This document shows positions 51,414 to 59,898 of a stretch of DNA of 64,000 bases, piece after piece; the first letter of the stretch is position 1, and each line of letters begins with the position of its first letter. The notes under the pieces were generated by a model. That model did not search any database. It was given only the letters and a program-made list of their open reading frames with translations, and was not told where the DNA came from. The stretch is from Candidatus Bathyarchaeota archaeon (lineage in GTDB: Archaea > Thermoproteota > Bathyarchaeia > 40CM-2-53-6): positions 26,256-90,255 of the forward strand of contig VBBQ01000025.1 of assembly GCA_005888755.1 (NCBI GenBank), read 5' to 3'. The position numbers and the translations under genes are program-made.

Positions 51414-52205
51414 TCAGAGTATTCTGTTGAGCCTGTCAAAGGCCGCAGGGAGAAGCCGGTTTTCAGCATCGATCAGAGGTCGTAGTTGCCCCGATTTCAA
51501 CAGCCTCGCTATCGCCGTTCCCGTTGCCAGCTTTCCGTGACGCCAGCTCCGAAGAAGAGGACCATACTCTCCTTTCAGACTCTTAGTGACACTCTTTACC
51601 ACACTCTGACCTTTCTCCGACTTGCTCTCCACCTCGACCTCAAAGAGACGAATCTTCTGATCGTCAAAGTCGTAGAGCACCGAGTCCACATCCAGTTCAG
51701 CGAGAGTAGGAGAACCCTCAGGACCTGACGATATGCTTCGAACTTGACGTTGTGTCTCCCGATGCTGGATGGGAACCAAACCCTTCGCCTTCAACACCTC
51801 AATTGGGCCAGAAGGGATTGCCTGATCGACGGGACCAGGGGATTGCGGGGGGAGTTTCAGCTCGGAAACCACTTTTTCAACGGCCTCGGGAGACCACGGA
51901 ATCTCCATTTCGGCCCTGACCATTCCGCCCCAGAGAGTTCGTCTCGGATGAGTCTTCATGGTTATCCAAAGGTCTTGGTTGTCCCTTCGTATTCTCAGAT
52001 TCAGCTTGCGATGCGAGAGAAAATGGTTTGGCGTGTCGAAGTACGTGTCAGAGAGAAGTTTAGTCGTTGCACCAACTAACCGATAATCTCCAACGCTGGT
52101 CTTCTCAGCGATCTTCCTGACAATTTCCTCAGGATGGTCTGACAGTATAAGGAGGATCGATTCGATCTCTCTGCCAAAACCAAGAGCCCGAGGTAGCTTG
52201 ACCAG
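51414..52205 (-). CDS. CYTH-domain protein (triphosphate tunnel-type), uncertain start
   Basis: About 263 residues if CTG at 52205 is used; the frame is open from 52250. No ATG, GTG or TTG lies in frame before 51959, so gene callers would cut off the N-terminus. CYTH signatures are clear: YFDTPNHFLSHRKLNLRIRR (54-73, approx.), the acidic pair AEMEIPW, and DVDSVLYDFDDQ followed by FEVEVESK. The first-strand ExExK is degenerate (EIESI), losing the lysine. CYTH enzymes bind triphosphates or polyphosphate in a tunnel. It is divergent from sixA and begins the polyphosphate-type cluster. Confidence 0.8.
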   Translation of the reverse strand: MVKLPRALGFGREIESILLILSDHPEEIVRKIAEKTSVGDYRLVGATTKLLSDTYFDTPNHFLSHRKLNLRIRRDNQDLWITMKTHPRRTLWGGMVRAEMEIPWSPEAVEKVVSELKLPPQSPGPVDQAIPSGPIEVLKAKGLVPIQHRETQRQVRSISSGPEGSPTLAELDVDSVLYDFDDQKIRLFEVEVESKSEKGQSVVKSVTKSLKGEYGPLLRSWRHGKLATGTAIARLLKSGQLRPLIDAENRLLPAAFDRLNRIL

Positions 52206-52323
52206 CCTAGTCCACTCACCGTTTCGAAGGAGAGGCGTAGTTACTGAACTTTATCTGACTCAACGACACTCGCCACGGGGACAATTGACAGAGTCCAAGA
52301 GAACGGGGAGACAACGGCGCGCA

Positions 52324-52902
52324 TTGTCGAACGACAAAGAGATCGACAGCAATAAGCCAACTTCACCAACACCTGCTCGGACCACATCAAAGACAACACC
52401 TCCTACCAAGATAGACCTATTCATCCTAAGGCATGGAGAAGCAGGCAACCGGATGACAGTTCTCGAGGAAGACTCCAAACGACCCCTGACACCGGAAGGC
52501 CGAGCCGAGATGCGGAAAATAGCCAAGTCATTGAAGGCAGTCGGACTGCAAACCAATCACATCTACACGAGTCCATTGATACGAGCCCGAGAGACCGCCG
52601 AAGTTACTGCAAAGGTTCTCAATATCCCAACGCTGGAAGAGTGGGACGAATTGAAACCAGATGGAAGCAAGGCAACACTCTATCGCAAACTGGAAAGACT
52701 CCAACAAAACTCCACACTAATCCTTGTAGGACACGAACCTTATCTGACTTCTATGATAGGGGAGATTATCGGGGCCACGAGTCCTAAAATTGTTCTGAAA
52801 AAGGGAGGGGTGGCAAAGGTCCGGATAACGTCATTTACTCCTCGGATTTCCGGGGAACTTCGCTGGCTCCTCACACCGAAAATCATCACTAAGATGTCTT
52901 GA
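52324..52902 (+). CDS. SixA-type histidine phosphatase
   Basis: 192 residues from TTG 52324; an earlier in-frame TTG at 52198 overlaps the opposite CYTH gene. After a polar, Thr/Pro-rich N-terminus, the branch 1 histidine phosphatase domain has LFILRHGEAG (catalytic His), SPLIRARETA and VGHEPYL. Length and motifs match SixA, which removes phosphate from histidine-phosphorylated proteins. In archaea related enzymes lie beside CHAD and Ppx genes, as here. Confidence 0.86.
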   Translation: MSNDKEIDSNKPTSPTPARTTSKTTPPTKIDLFILRHGEAGNRMTVLEEDSKRPLTPEGRAEMRKIAKSLKAVGLQTNHIYTSPLIRARETAEVTAKVLNIPTLEEWDELKPDGSKATLYRKLERLQQNSTLILVGHEPYLTSMIGEIIGATSPKIVLKKGGVAKVRITSFTPRISGELRWLLTPKIITKMS

Positions 52903-52971
52903 TAAAGCCAAAACGAATCACTATGACCCCGCCGAAGTGAAACCGAAAACGACGGGCGGTCCTAGCCAAGT

Positions 52972-54435
52972 TTGAAAGTCTCGGTGATAGACTTAGGCTA
53001 CAACTCGCTAAAGCTGGTGAATTACGAAGTTAGGCGGGACAAATCGTTCGTCGCGTATGGACAGCAATCGGTCCTCTCGAAAGTTGGAGAAGGAGTCGAT
53101 CAAACAGGCTTCCTAGGCGACAAACCCATTCGACGTACCCTCAAAACTCTGAAGCAGTTCCGCGCCATCGTGGACCTCGAGCAATCAAACCATGTCCTCC
53201 CAGTTGCCACTAGCGCCGTTAGGGAAGCTGGGAACAGAGAGGAATTCCTCAAACTAGCCTACCAGGAGACTGGGTTCAAGTTCAAAGTTCTATCCGAAAA
53301 AGAAGAAGCAGTATACGCTTTCGAAGGAGCCAAGAGCGCCACCAGCGTTCACGCCGGCTTGTTCTTCGACCTTGGAGGAGGAAGCCTGGAGATAGTCATC
53401 TACTCGGAACCCACGATCAAAAAAATCCTTTCAGTTCCTCTCGGAGGACTAAGGCTAACTGACCTTTACGCAAAACCAGATGGATCTTACACAAAGAAAA
53501 ACTATGCACGGATGAGAAAAAGGATTCTCGAACTCCTGCCGGACAAGAAGCATCTTCCGGCTTCGAAAAGTCTTGACCTGGTTGGGGTCGGAGGCTCCGT
53601 ACGCGCACTCGCAAGGTATGACCAGATGCGCCGCAAGTACCCTCTAAACAAGCTGCACAATTATTCGATGAAAAAGAACGCCGTGGAATCAGTACACCGA
53701 GCCCTACGCAGAATGAGTCTAAGAACAATCAGGAAAAACCCAGCAATAGGCCAAGAGAGAAGCCAATCAATCATCGCCGGGTCCCTGGTAGTTCACCTGC
53801 TGATGGAGAAGATCGGCTTCCGCAAACTCATCGTCAGTACACACGGTCTCAGAGACGGAGTACTCTCAGCCTTCCTCGAAAACCCCAACGCATACCGCCA
53901 AGGACTGCTAGACAAAGTCCTTAGCCGCGAAGGAACGCCAGCACACGCGAAAGCCCCCGCCCAAGAAAAACTGGCCAGGTCCCTCTTATCCCATAGAAAC
54001 CTGACAAAGAGAGAGTTTGCGATACTCTCCGAGGCGCTCGATCACGTATTGCCAGATCTTCCGGTCTACAGTCCGGAGACCCTGTTCTACATCGTATTGG
54101 AGGCTGACAGCATACTGCCGCACCAGGATCAGATCATCCTGGCATTGTCCGTCGCGAGAGCAAATGGAATGAGGAGGACAGATTGGGCTCAGACAAGCTA
54201 CAAGCGGTTACTAGACAAGAAAAGCATGGAGATGGTCAAGAAGGTCTCAGTCCTGATACAACTTGCGCAACTCCAGCAGAAAACGGACATCCATCTATCC
54301 ATGAGGTCTGAGCGCGGCATCCCCCGCCTTCGCATAACCCAAGGTAAGCAACACGTTCCAAAAGTGCTCATGAAGGATATTCTGAGAGACCTCGAAGACC
54401 TTGAAGGCGCATTCAATCTTCAGCTCGCCATGTAG
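52972..54435 (+). CDS. ppx: Ppx/GppA-family exopolyphosphatase
   Basis: 487 residues, TTG start. The ASKHA fold motifs are VIDLGYNSLKL (5-15), the phosphate loop DLGGGSLEIV (about 131-140) and HGLRDGVL near 301. The C-terminal 170 residues are helical, the HD-like extension usual in long Ppx forms. It hydrolyses terminal phosphates from polyphosphate or (p)ppGpp-type molecules; polyphosphate is favoured by its neighbours. CHAD starts 49 bp later on the same strand. Confidence 0.94.
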   Translation: MKVSVIDLGYNSLKLVNYEVRRDKSFVAYGQQSVLSKVGEGVDQTGFLGDKPIRRTLKTLKQFRAIVDLEQSNHVLPVATSAVREAGNREEFLKLAYQETGFKFKVLSEKEEAVYAFEGAKSATSVHAGLFFDLGGGSLEIVIYSEPTIKKILSVPLGGLRLTDLYAKPDGSYTKKNYARMRKRILELLPDKKHLPASKSLDLVGVGGSVRALARYDQMRRKYPLNKLHNYSMKKNAVESVHRALRRMSLRTIRKNPAIGQERSQSIIAGSLVVHLLMEKIGFRKLIVSTHGLRDGVLSAFLENPNAYRQGLLDKVLSREGTPAHAKAPAQEKLARSLLSHRNLTKREFAILSEALDHVLPDLPVYSPETLFYIVLEADSILPHQDQIILALSVARANGMRRTDWAQTSYKRLLDKKSMEMVKKVSVLIQLAQLQQKTDIHLSMRSERGIPRLRITQGKQHVPKVLMKDILRDLEDLEGAFNLQLAM

Positions 54436-54484
54436 CCTCCAAAGAAAACCTAAGTAGGCTCACTTCTCGAACCCAGCCCTTCCC

Positions 54485-55279
54485 TTGATTACTCGCGACT
54501 CCTTCGCGAAGGAATACGACAAATTCCTGAAAGCGCTCACTCGGAGAGTCAAGGCCTACCTCAGAGACCCAAACGCCGAAAACGTCCACCGACTTCGAAC
54601 ATCGACGCGTCGCCTGCAGGCCGCCTTCGCATTGCTTCCCAAGGCGAGCCGGAAGCAGACCAAGGCACAGAAAGCCATGGCCCGCATCAAGGAATTGATG
54701 AAAGTAAACGCTAGTGTGAGAGATCAAGACATTATTCTCTCGAAACTCTCAACGTACAAGCAGAATCCTACATACGAACGGCTCGTAGAGGATTTGAGAA
54801 AATCACGAAAGTCCCACCTGGAGCAAGCGAAAGAGTTAGCATTGGCCGTTCAGAAAAACCCGGGACCTCGCGTAAAACCGAAAGATCTTTCCGAACCCAC
54901 GCTCCAGAAGAGACACGACAAAGTTGTAAGAAAACTAAGCTCGAAGATTACAAGTGAACTCCCGCTAGTAAGGGAAGATCCCTCGAAGGTGGAGCAATTG
55001 CACGTTGTTAGGAGAGACTGTAAACAACTCCGTTATGTTCTAGAAATGAGCGAATTCTCGAGACCACCGAAACCGCTGGTGGCTCTCCGATCTTGGCAAG
55101 ATCTACTTGGTACGATACGCGACCATGATGTGATGATTGAGTATCTTCAGGAACTCAGAAAGTCGCCGGAGATCCTAGTCGCATTAAACACCGAAACTGA
55201 GGGTCGAGGTAACAGCTATCGGAAATTCGTCGAGGCTTCGAGAGAAAATCCAGTTTCCCCGTTTGCTGCCAAGCTTTGA
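54485..55279 (+). CDS. CHAD-domain polyphosphate-binding protein
   Basis: 264 residues from a TTG. Two helical repeats carry the conserved basic H/R faces: NVHRLRTSTRRLQAAF (33-48) and LHVVRRDCKQLRYVLEM (about 172-188), with GTIRDHDVMIEYL following. CHAD domains bind inorganic polyphosphate through such basic surfaces and are habitually coupled with CYTH and Ppx proteins. It is convergent with the VTC-like gene (7 bp between stops). Confidence 0.94.
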   Translation: MITRDSFAKEYDKFLKALTRRVKAYLRDPNAENVHRLRTSTRRLQAAFALLPKASRKQTKAQKAMARIKELMKVNASVRDQDIILSKLSTYKQNPTYERLVEDLRKSRKSHLEQAKELALAVQKNPGPRVKPKDLSEPTLQKRHDKVVRKLSSKITSELPLVREDPSKVEQLHVVRRDCKQLRYVLEMSEFSRPPKPLVALRSWQDLLGTIRDHDVMIEYLQELRKSPEILVALNTETEGRGNSYRKFVEASRENPVSPFAAKL

Positions 55280-55286
55280 GATCGTT

Positions 55287-56561
55287 CTAGTTCGGCAGGC
55301 TCATCAGCCACTGGTTCTTAGTCAGGATCGTGGGTTCGAGTGAGTACTCTTCTATGAGATAGTTGGCCACGGACGCCACATCATTGATACTCCGGGTCTC
55401 AGCCCTCGGAGAAGGTGAGGTCAGAACGTCCTCCACCTCCAGCTGGTAGAGTTCGTGTCCTCGATGCGTGCTTCTATCCATCATCACCGCATACTCTCTG
55501 TTCCCCCCGTCCCGTTCGACCATGAAGTATTTCCTTCTCCTCGTGAGAATCTTGTAGGGCATCTTCAACATGTCCGATTGAATGGGCTCCTCGATCTCCC
55601 GCCTCTTGATCACGTTACCTAGTCGATAGGGGTCCTGCACGACTTGAAAGTCCTCCTTGATCGTCGCGGACCTTGCTTGACCACTGGTTTCAAACCTGAC
55701 GTATTCATGTGTGGGCACCTGGACGTAGTGGTAGAGCCTGCCGGTCTCCATAACGCTGGGGTAGGAGTTGGAGAGTCTGAAGCCTTCGATCTTGCCTTCG
55801 GAAAGATCGGATCTTATTCTGGGGAAAATGTCCTGGTCTTCTGAGTCAAGAGCAAGTTTGGCTTTGATCTCCGTGTTGTGACTTGGTTCTTTGTAGGCCT
55901 CGCCTGATTTCCTTGCTCGGTCCTCGATGAGATTAAAGATTGTAGCCTTCTTGGAAATGCCTTGTTCTGCATTCTCTCTCCTAAGGAGACCGTGAATTTT
56001 TCTGACGAGTGGAGAACTTGTTCTGCCCGGCGGGATCTTTAGCTCCACAATTGCCTTACTCGAGGCCCCAAGCGTTGTCCCTGTGAGTCCCTCGAATGTG
56101 AAGTACCGGACATCTTCATCCATTGTAACCCGTACGCCTCGATCGCTTTCAAGAAAGTGGTTTCTAGAATAACTGGCGGCGGCATAGATGCCCAGTTTGT
56201 GTGGAATCCGGACACGGCCGAGCTGGCGCACTCGTTTTACCCTCGACAAGATTTCTCGGAGGGGCAACATCTCGTTCCGTCGTTTGTACCTGATGAACCG
56301 GCCGTGTTCCGACCGGGTGTTCTTCACCTCGAAGATCCACTTGTCGCCTAGCTTGAGCTTGAATCGTTCCTTGAACGGTTTTTGCTCGTATCTTCTTCCT
56401 CTGATCGAGTAGGTGAATGGGACTTCGTGCTCGTCATTGTTGAAGTACAGTGTTTGGTTGACAGGGTTGGGAAAACTGTTCAGGCTCATTAGCTCGAAGA
56501 GGTTAAGCTTGAATCTCTGAGCCTTGTGAGCATCTATGTAGTACCGAATTTCGGCCCTCAC
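55287..56561 (-). CDS. VTC-type polyphosphate polymerase-like protein with a second CYTH-like half
   Basis: 424 residues from GTG 56561; the frame continues upstream without a normal start. Residues 1-215 resemble the VTC domain: RAEIRYYID (E4), a Lys/Arg-rich strand set FKERFKLKLGDKWIFEVKN (63-81), YSRNHF, RGVRVTMDEDVRYF (141-154) and AIVELKIPPG (170-179). Residues 228-424 appear as another CYTH-like unit starting TEIKAKL and containing YQLEVEDV. VTC enzymes make polyphosphate from ATP. No SPX or membrane domain is present. Confidence 0.72.
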   Translation of the reverse strand: MRAEIRYYIDAHKAQRFKLNLFELMSLNSFPNPVNQTLYFNNDEHEVPFTYSIRGRRYEQKPFKERFKLKLGDKWIFEVKNTRSEHGRFIRYKRRNEMLPLREILSRVKRVRQLGRVRIPHKLGIYAAASYSRNHFLESDRGVRVTMDEDVRYFTFEGLTGTTLGASSKAIVELKIPPGRTSSPLVRKIHGLLRRENAEQGISKKATIFNLIEDRARKSGEAYKEPSHNTEIKAKLALDSEDQDIFPRIRSDLSEGKIEGFRLSNSYPSVMETGRLYHYVQVPTHEYVRFETSGQARSATIKEDFQVVQDPYRLGNVIKRREIEEPIQSDMLKMPYKILTRRRKYFMVERDGGNREYAVMMDRSTHRGHELYQLEVEDVLTSPSPRAETRSINDVASVANYLIEEYSLEPTILTKNQWLMSLPN

Positions 56562-56787
56562 CTGGCTTCGCAGATGTCGCAGCTCCTCAAACCATTGTTT
56601 TCCCGAGAAACGTTGGGAAAGAGGATTTTCAAAACGCGCGCCTCATAAAGTAGCTGAGCCTTTGAACCGGTATTCGCGAGTACCCCCTCTAAACCGATGC
56701 CTCCGTAAACTCCAGAGCCTCCTTTTTGGCTTGTACCTCCCGATTCGCTGCCGGCGGCTGCCCCGATTTCGCGAAGGCCCAGACGAT

Positions 56788-57246
56788 CTACTTGCTGTCT
56801 GGGGTTTGGACTCTCAAAAGTCTCCGAACGGCTCTTCTATCTGGGACAATGCTGAGATTGGAGACATCAGATTCCCAATACACCTGCTCAGCCTCCTTAG
56901 ACTCGATTCTACCGTTCCACTTTTCAACATGGTAATAGTGAATTCTCTGCCTCTCACCGTTTGTTGCCCTAGCCAGACTCTTCTGGACAAGTCTCGCTTT
57001 CTCGACCTCAATTCCAAGCTCTTCCTTCAGCTCTCTTCTCAGAGCATCCTCTAAGTTCTCACCAGTGTCCACGTGCCCTCCGGGGATCTCTACGCATCCC
57101 GGATCGGCCTCATCATTGGCGCGTCTCTTCTCCACGAGGAATGTCCTCCTCTCCATCAATATTCCAGCCACTACGTCGGCGATCTTGCCAGGGGTAGGCT
57201 TCGCTCGTTCGGGCATAGAGGTTTGAGAGTCGACGCTCCAACTCAA
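56788..57246 (-). CDS. Nudix hydrolase
   Basis: 152 residues. The Nudix box GGHVDTGENLEDALRRELKEELG (56-78, shown in two parts: GGHVDTGENLED and RRELKEELG) is complete. After it come the strand KARLVQKSLAR and YYHVEKW. The family hydrolyses nucleoside diphosphates linked to X, and some members act on diphosphoinositol or polyphosphate. The last residues and the next gene's start suggest loose operon structure with the RHH gene upstream. Confidence 0.92.
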   Translation of the reverse strand: MSWSVDSQTSMPERAKPTPGKIADVVAGILMERRTFLVEKRRANDEADPGCVEIPGGHVDTGENLEDALRRELKEELGIEVEKARLVQKSLARATNGERQRIHYYHVEKWNGRIESKEAEQVYWESDVSNLSIVPDRRAVRRLLRVQTPDSK

Positions 57247-57284
57247 TACGTCTAACTGACGAAATTTTGAGTGGAAAATGGATT

Positions 57285-57563
57285 TCAGCTAACCGGATTC
57301 GCGGAGCCAGATTGTTCTCCCTCCGCAGAGGAGACGATTCCGGGTCGCTCTTCAGCACGTGTTGCGGGGTCCGAATTTGAGCGTGATAGCTCGTCCTTTG
57401 GTTGCTGATCTGTCTTGCGAGCTTCATGTTCCTCGCACCACTTGGTGAACGCTTGGACAGCAGCCTGGCTCAGAGAACCCCGGCGGTATCCATAGACGCT
57501 CATAGCCAGCATCCTGAATCTCTTGTCAAGTTCTTTGGGTAGGTACACTTTCAGTTCGGCCAT
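57285..57563 (-). CDS. Ribbon-helix-helix-like DNA-binding protein
   Basis: 92 residues. Residues 1-47 fit an RHH unit: a basic strand AELKVYLPKELDKRFRMLA, turn, and helix SLSQAAVQAFTKWCEEH. The remaining 45 residues are disordered, Ser/Glu/Asp-rich. It lies upstream of the Nudix gene on the same strand (38 bp) and may regulate the polyphosphate-type cluster, which is inference. Confidence 0.62.
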   Translation of the reverse strand: MAELKVYLPKELDKRFRMLAMSVYGYRRGSLSQAAVQAFTKWCEEHEARKTDQQPKDELSRSNSDPATRAEERPGIVSSAEGEQSGSANPVS

Positions 57564-57701
57564 TGGGCGGTCATCTCCTTCTCACTATAGGGACAAAGGG
57601 ACGTGGCTAAGCATGGAGTGTAACGCTTAGAGTCGGCGAAGAGTTCCGCCACCGGCTAATCCGGGGCGGGTCTAGGTGAGTCTTGGAAAAGTGGTTTTGA
57701 G

Positions 57702-58193
57702 ATGCCTGCCAATACACATGACCCGTTCGGCGACTTTCGGCCCGTATTGCCATCGATCATACGACTCCTCGCAGGAATCATTGTCCTCATCGTGGTCCAG
57801 AGCATCGTCCTGGGCTTCCCAGGAATCACCCAAACAGTCCCCGGAACAACGTTCAGCGTCGCAAGCTTCGCGATCTTTACGGTCGGACTAGTAGTTGCCG
57901 CGGTCGTCTTGAAATACGGAACACAATTGGCCAGCGCAGTTTCCGACACCTACAAGACTTACAGGGCCTACGCGCCCATTCTGGCTTGGATCTTCCAAGT
58001 GATGGCTCTATACATCCTCTACAGTGTCAGCAAGACAATGGTGATCGGTTTCTTCGCCAGCACACCGTGGGCGTACCCATTGATCTTCCTTGCAATGGCT
58101 CTCATACCGACCGTCAAAGTAGTCGTAACAGTCCTACACGCACTCGAAGGCCAGAACGCCCACAAACAAACCGTCACTAGAGACCAGTTCTAA
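57702..58193 (+). CDS. Four-helix membrane protein
   Basis: 163 residues with four hydrophobic segments (about 17-38, 47-68, 88-108, 117-140). The loop between helices 2 and 3 is charged and Tyr-rich (SDTYKTYRAYAP). No signature is recognised. A TATA-like region is not obvious. It is divergent from the RHH gene. Confidence 0.6.
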   Translation: MPANTHDPFGDFRPVLPSIIRLLAGIIVLIVVQSIVLGFPGITQTVPGTTFSVASFAIFTVGLVVAAVVLKYGTQLASAVSDTYKTYRAYAPILAWIFQVMALYILYSVSKTMVIGFFASTPWAYPLIFLAMALIPTVKVVVTVLHALEGQNAHKQTVTRDQF

Positions 58194-58341
58194 GACCAAC
58201 GAATGATATACTCCTAAGCGGGCGACCGCTGAAGGTCCAAACTCCAATCTTTCTTTCCGTATCAGTTTCGGGTTTTCTCGTCCAACTCGATCGGTAGGTC
58301 TAGATTCATATCAATCACGAGCTATCTGCGAGGGTTAGAAA

Positions 58342-58518
58342 TTGTCCAGGACAAGAAGACGGACAGTAAAACCACCAGGGTTCAGGGGAAGGTTCTACCA
58401 ACCTCCTCGAACCAAAGCAGGCGGCCCTCGGAAATGTGCGAGATGCGGCAGGGTAACGGTGGTTTCCAAACATGGACTCTGTTCCGACTGCAAGAGAATT
58501 CTTGGCAAATGGGTGTAG
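58342..58518 (+). CDS. Small zinc-finger protein
   Basis: 58 residues from a TTG start. A basic N-terminus (MSRTRRRTVK) with prolines precedes a metal knuckle pair C34-x2-C37 and C48-x2-C51 (CARCG and CSDC), ending in a short basic helix. It lies directly upstream of tnpB and is below 60 codons. The basic arm plus zinc ribbon suggests nucleic-acid binding. Function unknown. Confidence 0.55.
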   Translation: MSRTRRRTVKPPGFRGRFYQPPRTKAGGPRKCARCGRVTVVSKHGLCSDCKRILGKWV

Positions 58519-58545
58519 GGGTTCCGGTAACTTATCTTCGGATGG

Positions 58546-59850
58546 CTCTCTGACATAAATGGGAGGGTTTGGTTCTTGCCATTGGTTGTTAGCCGTCAAA
58601 TCTGTCTGGCAACGCTATGCTCCAACACGGGACATTCTCGGATTACTGGAAATGTTCAGGAGGATGGTCAACGAATCCATACGGATAGGTCTAGCCTACA
58701 ACGTGTACTCGCTGAGAAACCTTTCCCTGCTCTCGTACAACCAGCTAGCCCAGTTTGATTCTCCCAGCTGCTACAAGCTCTGCGCTATAAGCAGAGCAGC
58801 AGGAATACTAGCCGCTAGGAACAAGTCTGTCAAGAGAGGTTTTCCTACTAAGACCCCGTACGCGGTTAGACAGCAGCTCGTGTCATGCTACGGCTTCAAG
58901 AGGAACAACGAAGGACTTGAGATCCCCGTATCAAGAGGAAAACGTCTCAGCATACCCCTGACCAAGCACACGCTAGATGTCATCTCTCAACCCGGGGTCA
59001 AGGTTCGCTCCTTTACCCTCAGCCGGAACAAATTGAACCTATGCATCTCCCGCGATGTCGTTCTAGTAGAGTGCGCGTCTACCGTCGGCGTAGATCGTAA
59101 TCTTCGCAACCTCACAGCTGGGAACGACCAGCAGATACGCCACTACGACCTCTCAGAGACTGTGAGAATAGCCAGAACTACAGTGCGGATAATCGCTTCT
59201 TTGAGACGAGATGATACCAAGATAAGAACGAGAATCGCGTCGAAGTACGGGGGACGCAGAACCTCGAGAACCGGCCACCTACTCCATAACCCCACAAAAG
59301 CAATTGTCGCGCTAGCGATGCAGCAGAAAGAAGCAATAGTTCTCGAGAACATTGAGGGCATTCGATCTCTCTACCGGAAGGGTAACGGTCAGACCAGAAA
59401 GTATCGGGGCAGAATGAATGGGTGGAGTTTTGGCGAGGCTCAGCGACAGATAGAGTACAAAGCCCGATGGGTCGGACTACCGGTTATCCGTTTGTCTAGG
59501 CGTGAGACCAGAGGTTCCAGTGTGTCTTGTCCGAGATGCGGGGAGAGACTCCAATCGGACAAACGACTGAAACGCAATCTCTGGTGCAGCAACTGTCGAG
59601 TAGTCATGGACCGGGACAGGGTAGCAGCCATTAACCTGGCTCGGCGGGGACGGGTGAGGTTCGCACGTTCCCGGCCTCCCATCATCGAGGCGCAAGGCGG
59701 GGCAGTTGAAGCCGTGAAGGGGAACCCGACGCCTACGGTAATCCCCGGAGTCGATGCTCCGAAGCTAACTCAATCAACAAAGAGTTAGCGGAACCGGTGT
59801 AGGAATTTCTATATCTGCCAGCTTTAGTTTCGCCCATCTCAGAGCTGAAT
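58546..59850 (+). mobile_element. IS605-superfamily element with tnpB only
   Basis: The unit holds tnpB without a Y1 transposase (TnpA). Its left flank from CTCTCTGAC (58546) and its right end near AGAGTTAGCGG (59780) are shared with the deleted copy at 30261-30600, which helps set the limits. The right boundary is approximate. The 3' part of tnpB and the following about 100 bp are where the guide (omega/re) RNA is encoded in related elements. Confidence 0.65.
58559..59788 (+). CDS. tnpB: TnpB RNA-guided nuclease
   Basis: 409 residues, intact. The RuvC residues are D179 (VGVDRNL), E263 (VLENIEG) and D351/D353 (VVMDRDRVAA), with the zinc ribbon C324-P-R-C327 and C343-S-N-C346 between the last two. 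In related IS605 and IS1341 elements TnpB is a guide-RNA-directed DNA endonuclease that maintains the element. No TnpA is linked, so mobility would need help in trans. Confidence 0.95.
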   Translation: MGGFGSCHWLLAVKSVWQRYAPTRDILGLLEMFRRMVNESIRIGLAYNVYSLRNLSLLSYNQLAQFDSPSCYKLCAISRAAGILAARNKSVKRGFPTKTPYAVRQQLVSCYGFKRNNEGLEIPVSRGKRLSIPLTKHTLDVISQPGVKVRSFTLSRNKLNLCISRDVVLVECASTVGVDRNLRNLTAGNDQQIRHYDLSETVRIARTTVRIIASLRRDDTKIRTRIASKYGGRRTSRTGHLLHNPTKAIVALAMQQKEAIVLENIEGIRSLYRKGNGQTRKYRGRMNGWSFGEAQRQIEYKARWVGLPVIRLSRRETRGSSVSCPRCGERLQSDKRLKRNLWCSNCRVVMDRDRVAAINLARRGRVRFARSRPPIIEAQGGAVEAVKGNPTPTVIPGVDAPKLTQSTKS

Positions 59851-59898
59851 TGGGAAAGCTCGAAATAGACCGCTAGAATCATACTCAGAAGCACAATC

